A stretch of DNA of 13,859 nt from Gammaproteobacteria bacterium GWE2_37_16 (GTDB lineage: Bacteria > Pseudomonadota > Gammaproteobacteria > UBA9339), in contig MGXG01000031.1 of NCBI GenBank assembly GCA_001801285.1, positions 1 to 13,859 on the forward strand, written 5' to 3'. The notes beneath the pieces were generated by a model. That model was not told where the DNA came from. It made no database searches and saw only the letters and a list, made by a program, of their open reading frames with translations. This document shows, one piece after another, positions 13,685 to 13,859 of this stretch. The first letter of the stretch is position 1; every line of letters starts with the position of its first letter. Position numbers and translations under genes: made by a program.

Positions 13685-13859
13685 CCCAACTTCGTAACCA
13701 GGTCATTTGTCTTTTGGCGAGTTGACGGGTAGCGATAATAGCTTGTTCATGCATGGTGGTATAATCTAACTCTCCTTCTAAATATTGCCAAACCTGGCGG
13801 TAACCAATAGCGCGCATGGATGGTAAATTAGATGTTAAATCATAGTCTTGGCGCAGCTT
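13668..13859 (-). CDS. miaA: tRNA dimethylallyltransferase, C-terminal part (N-terminus outside window)
   Basis: MiaA adds a dimethylallyl group to A37 of tRNAs that read codons starting with U. Only the last 63 codons are in the window. They read ...SNLPSMRAIGYRQVWQYLEG and then AIIATRQLAKRQMTWLRSW, which is the strongly conserved C-terminal block of MiaA (AxRxIGYrQ and TRqLAKRQxTWLR). The upstream part and start lie beyond the right edge. The gene ends oddly: after LRSW the next codons (GSRRL and the stop TAG at 13670-13668) are encoded by the right REP of copy C. E. coli MiaA continues for a further tail after this block, so the C-terminus appears replaced or shortened. The catalytic and tRNA-binding core would not be affected. 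It converges on the 909-residue gene. Confidence 0.93.
   Translation of the reverse strand, partial: KLRQDYDLTSNLPSMRAIGYRQVWQYLEGELDYTTMHEQAIIATRQLAKRQMTWLRSWGSRRL

Overview
The window looks like the chromosome of an AT-rich gammaproteobacterium. The best clue is the adjacent holB-ycfH pair, supported by the FabI type, RmuC, MiaA and a DedA-PAP2-LssY_C fusion of the kind first named from the Legionella lss locus. A Legionellales-like or other host-associated or aquatic lineage would fit, but the sequence alone does not prove it. No phage, IS transposase, CRISPR array, tRNA or rRNA gene is visible.

Layout: (1) 1-1044, minus strand: the N-terminal part of a polytopic GT-C/PMT-like membrane protein, cut by the window edge, with a good promoter upstream. 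(2) 1402-3272, plus strand: holB (DNA polymerase III delta', TTG start) then ycfH/tatD (metal-dependent hydrolase). (3) 3537-5863, plus strand: a RimK-family ATP-grasp ligase with an N-terminal RLAN domain, a GC-rich hairpin element, then a stand-alone GNAT acetyltransferase. (4) 5872-7985, minus strand: fabI followed 8 bp later by rmuC. The pair converges on the GNAT gene with 8 bp between stop codons. (5) 8219-10279, minus strand: a 686-residue DedA-PAP2-LssY_C fusion. (6) 10280-10864: a 585-bp non-coding block with two REP doublets, a promoter-like box and a run of four small hairpins. (7) 10865-13594, plus strand: a 909-residue protein I do not recognise, with coiled coils and glycine-zipper hydrophobic hairpins. 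(8) 13668-13859, minus strand: the C-terminal end of miaA.

The most distinctive feature is a family of palindromic repeats with a GTAG head, arranged as head-out inverted pairs (REPIN-like) at 1218-1306, 10341-10414, 10658-10745 and 13628-13684. Two of these doublets have homologous interiors in opposite orientation, yet sit inside flanks that point the same way. One doublet runs into miaA and supplies its last codons and stop codon. The 909-residue gene lies between two doublets. No RAYT transposase gene is visible, so these elements would have to be mobilised from elsewhere.

Functionally the window mixes housekeeping genes (clamp loader, fatty acid synthesis, tRNA modification, envelope lipid phosphatase/flippase) with accessory ones (RLAN/ATP-grasp ligase, the unknown 909-residue membrane-associated protein). 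The best candidates for something undescribed are the 909-residue protein, the structured block at 10482-10640, and the flipped REPIN core.
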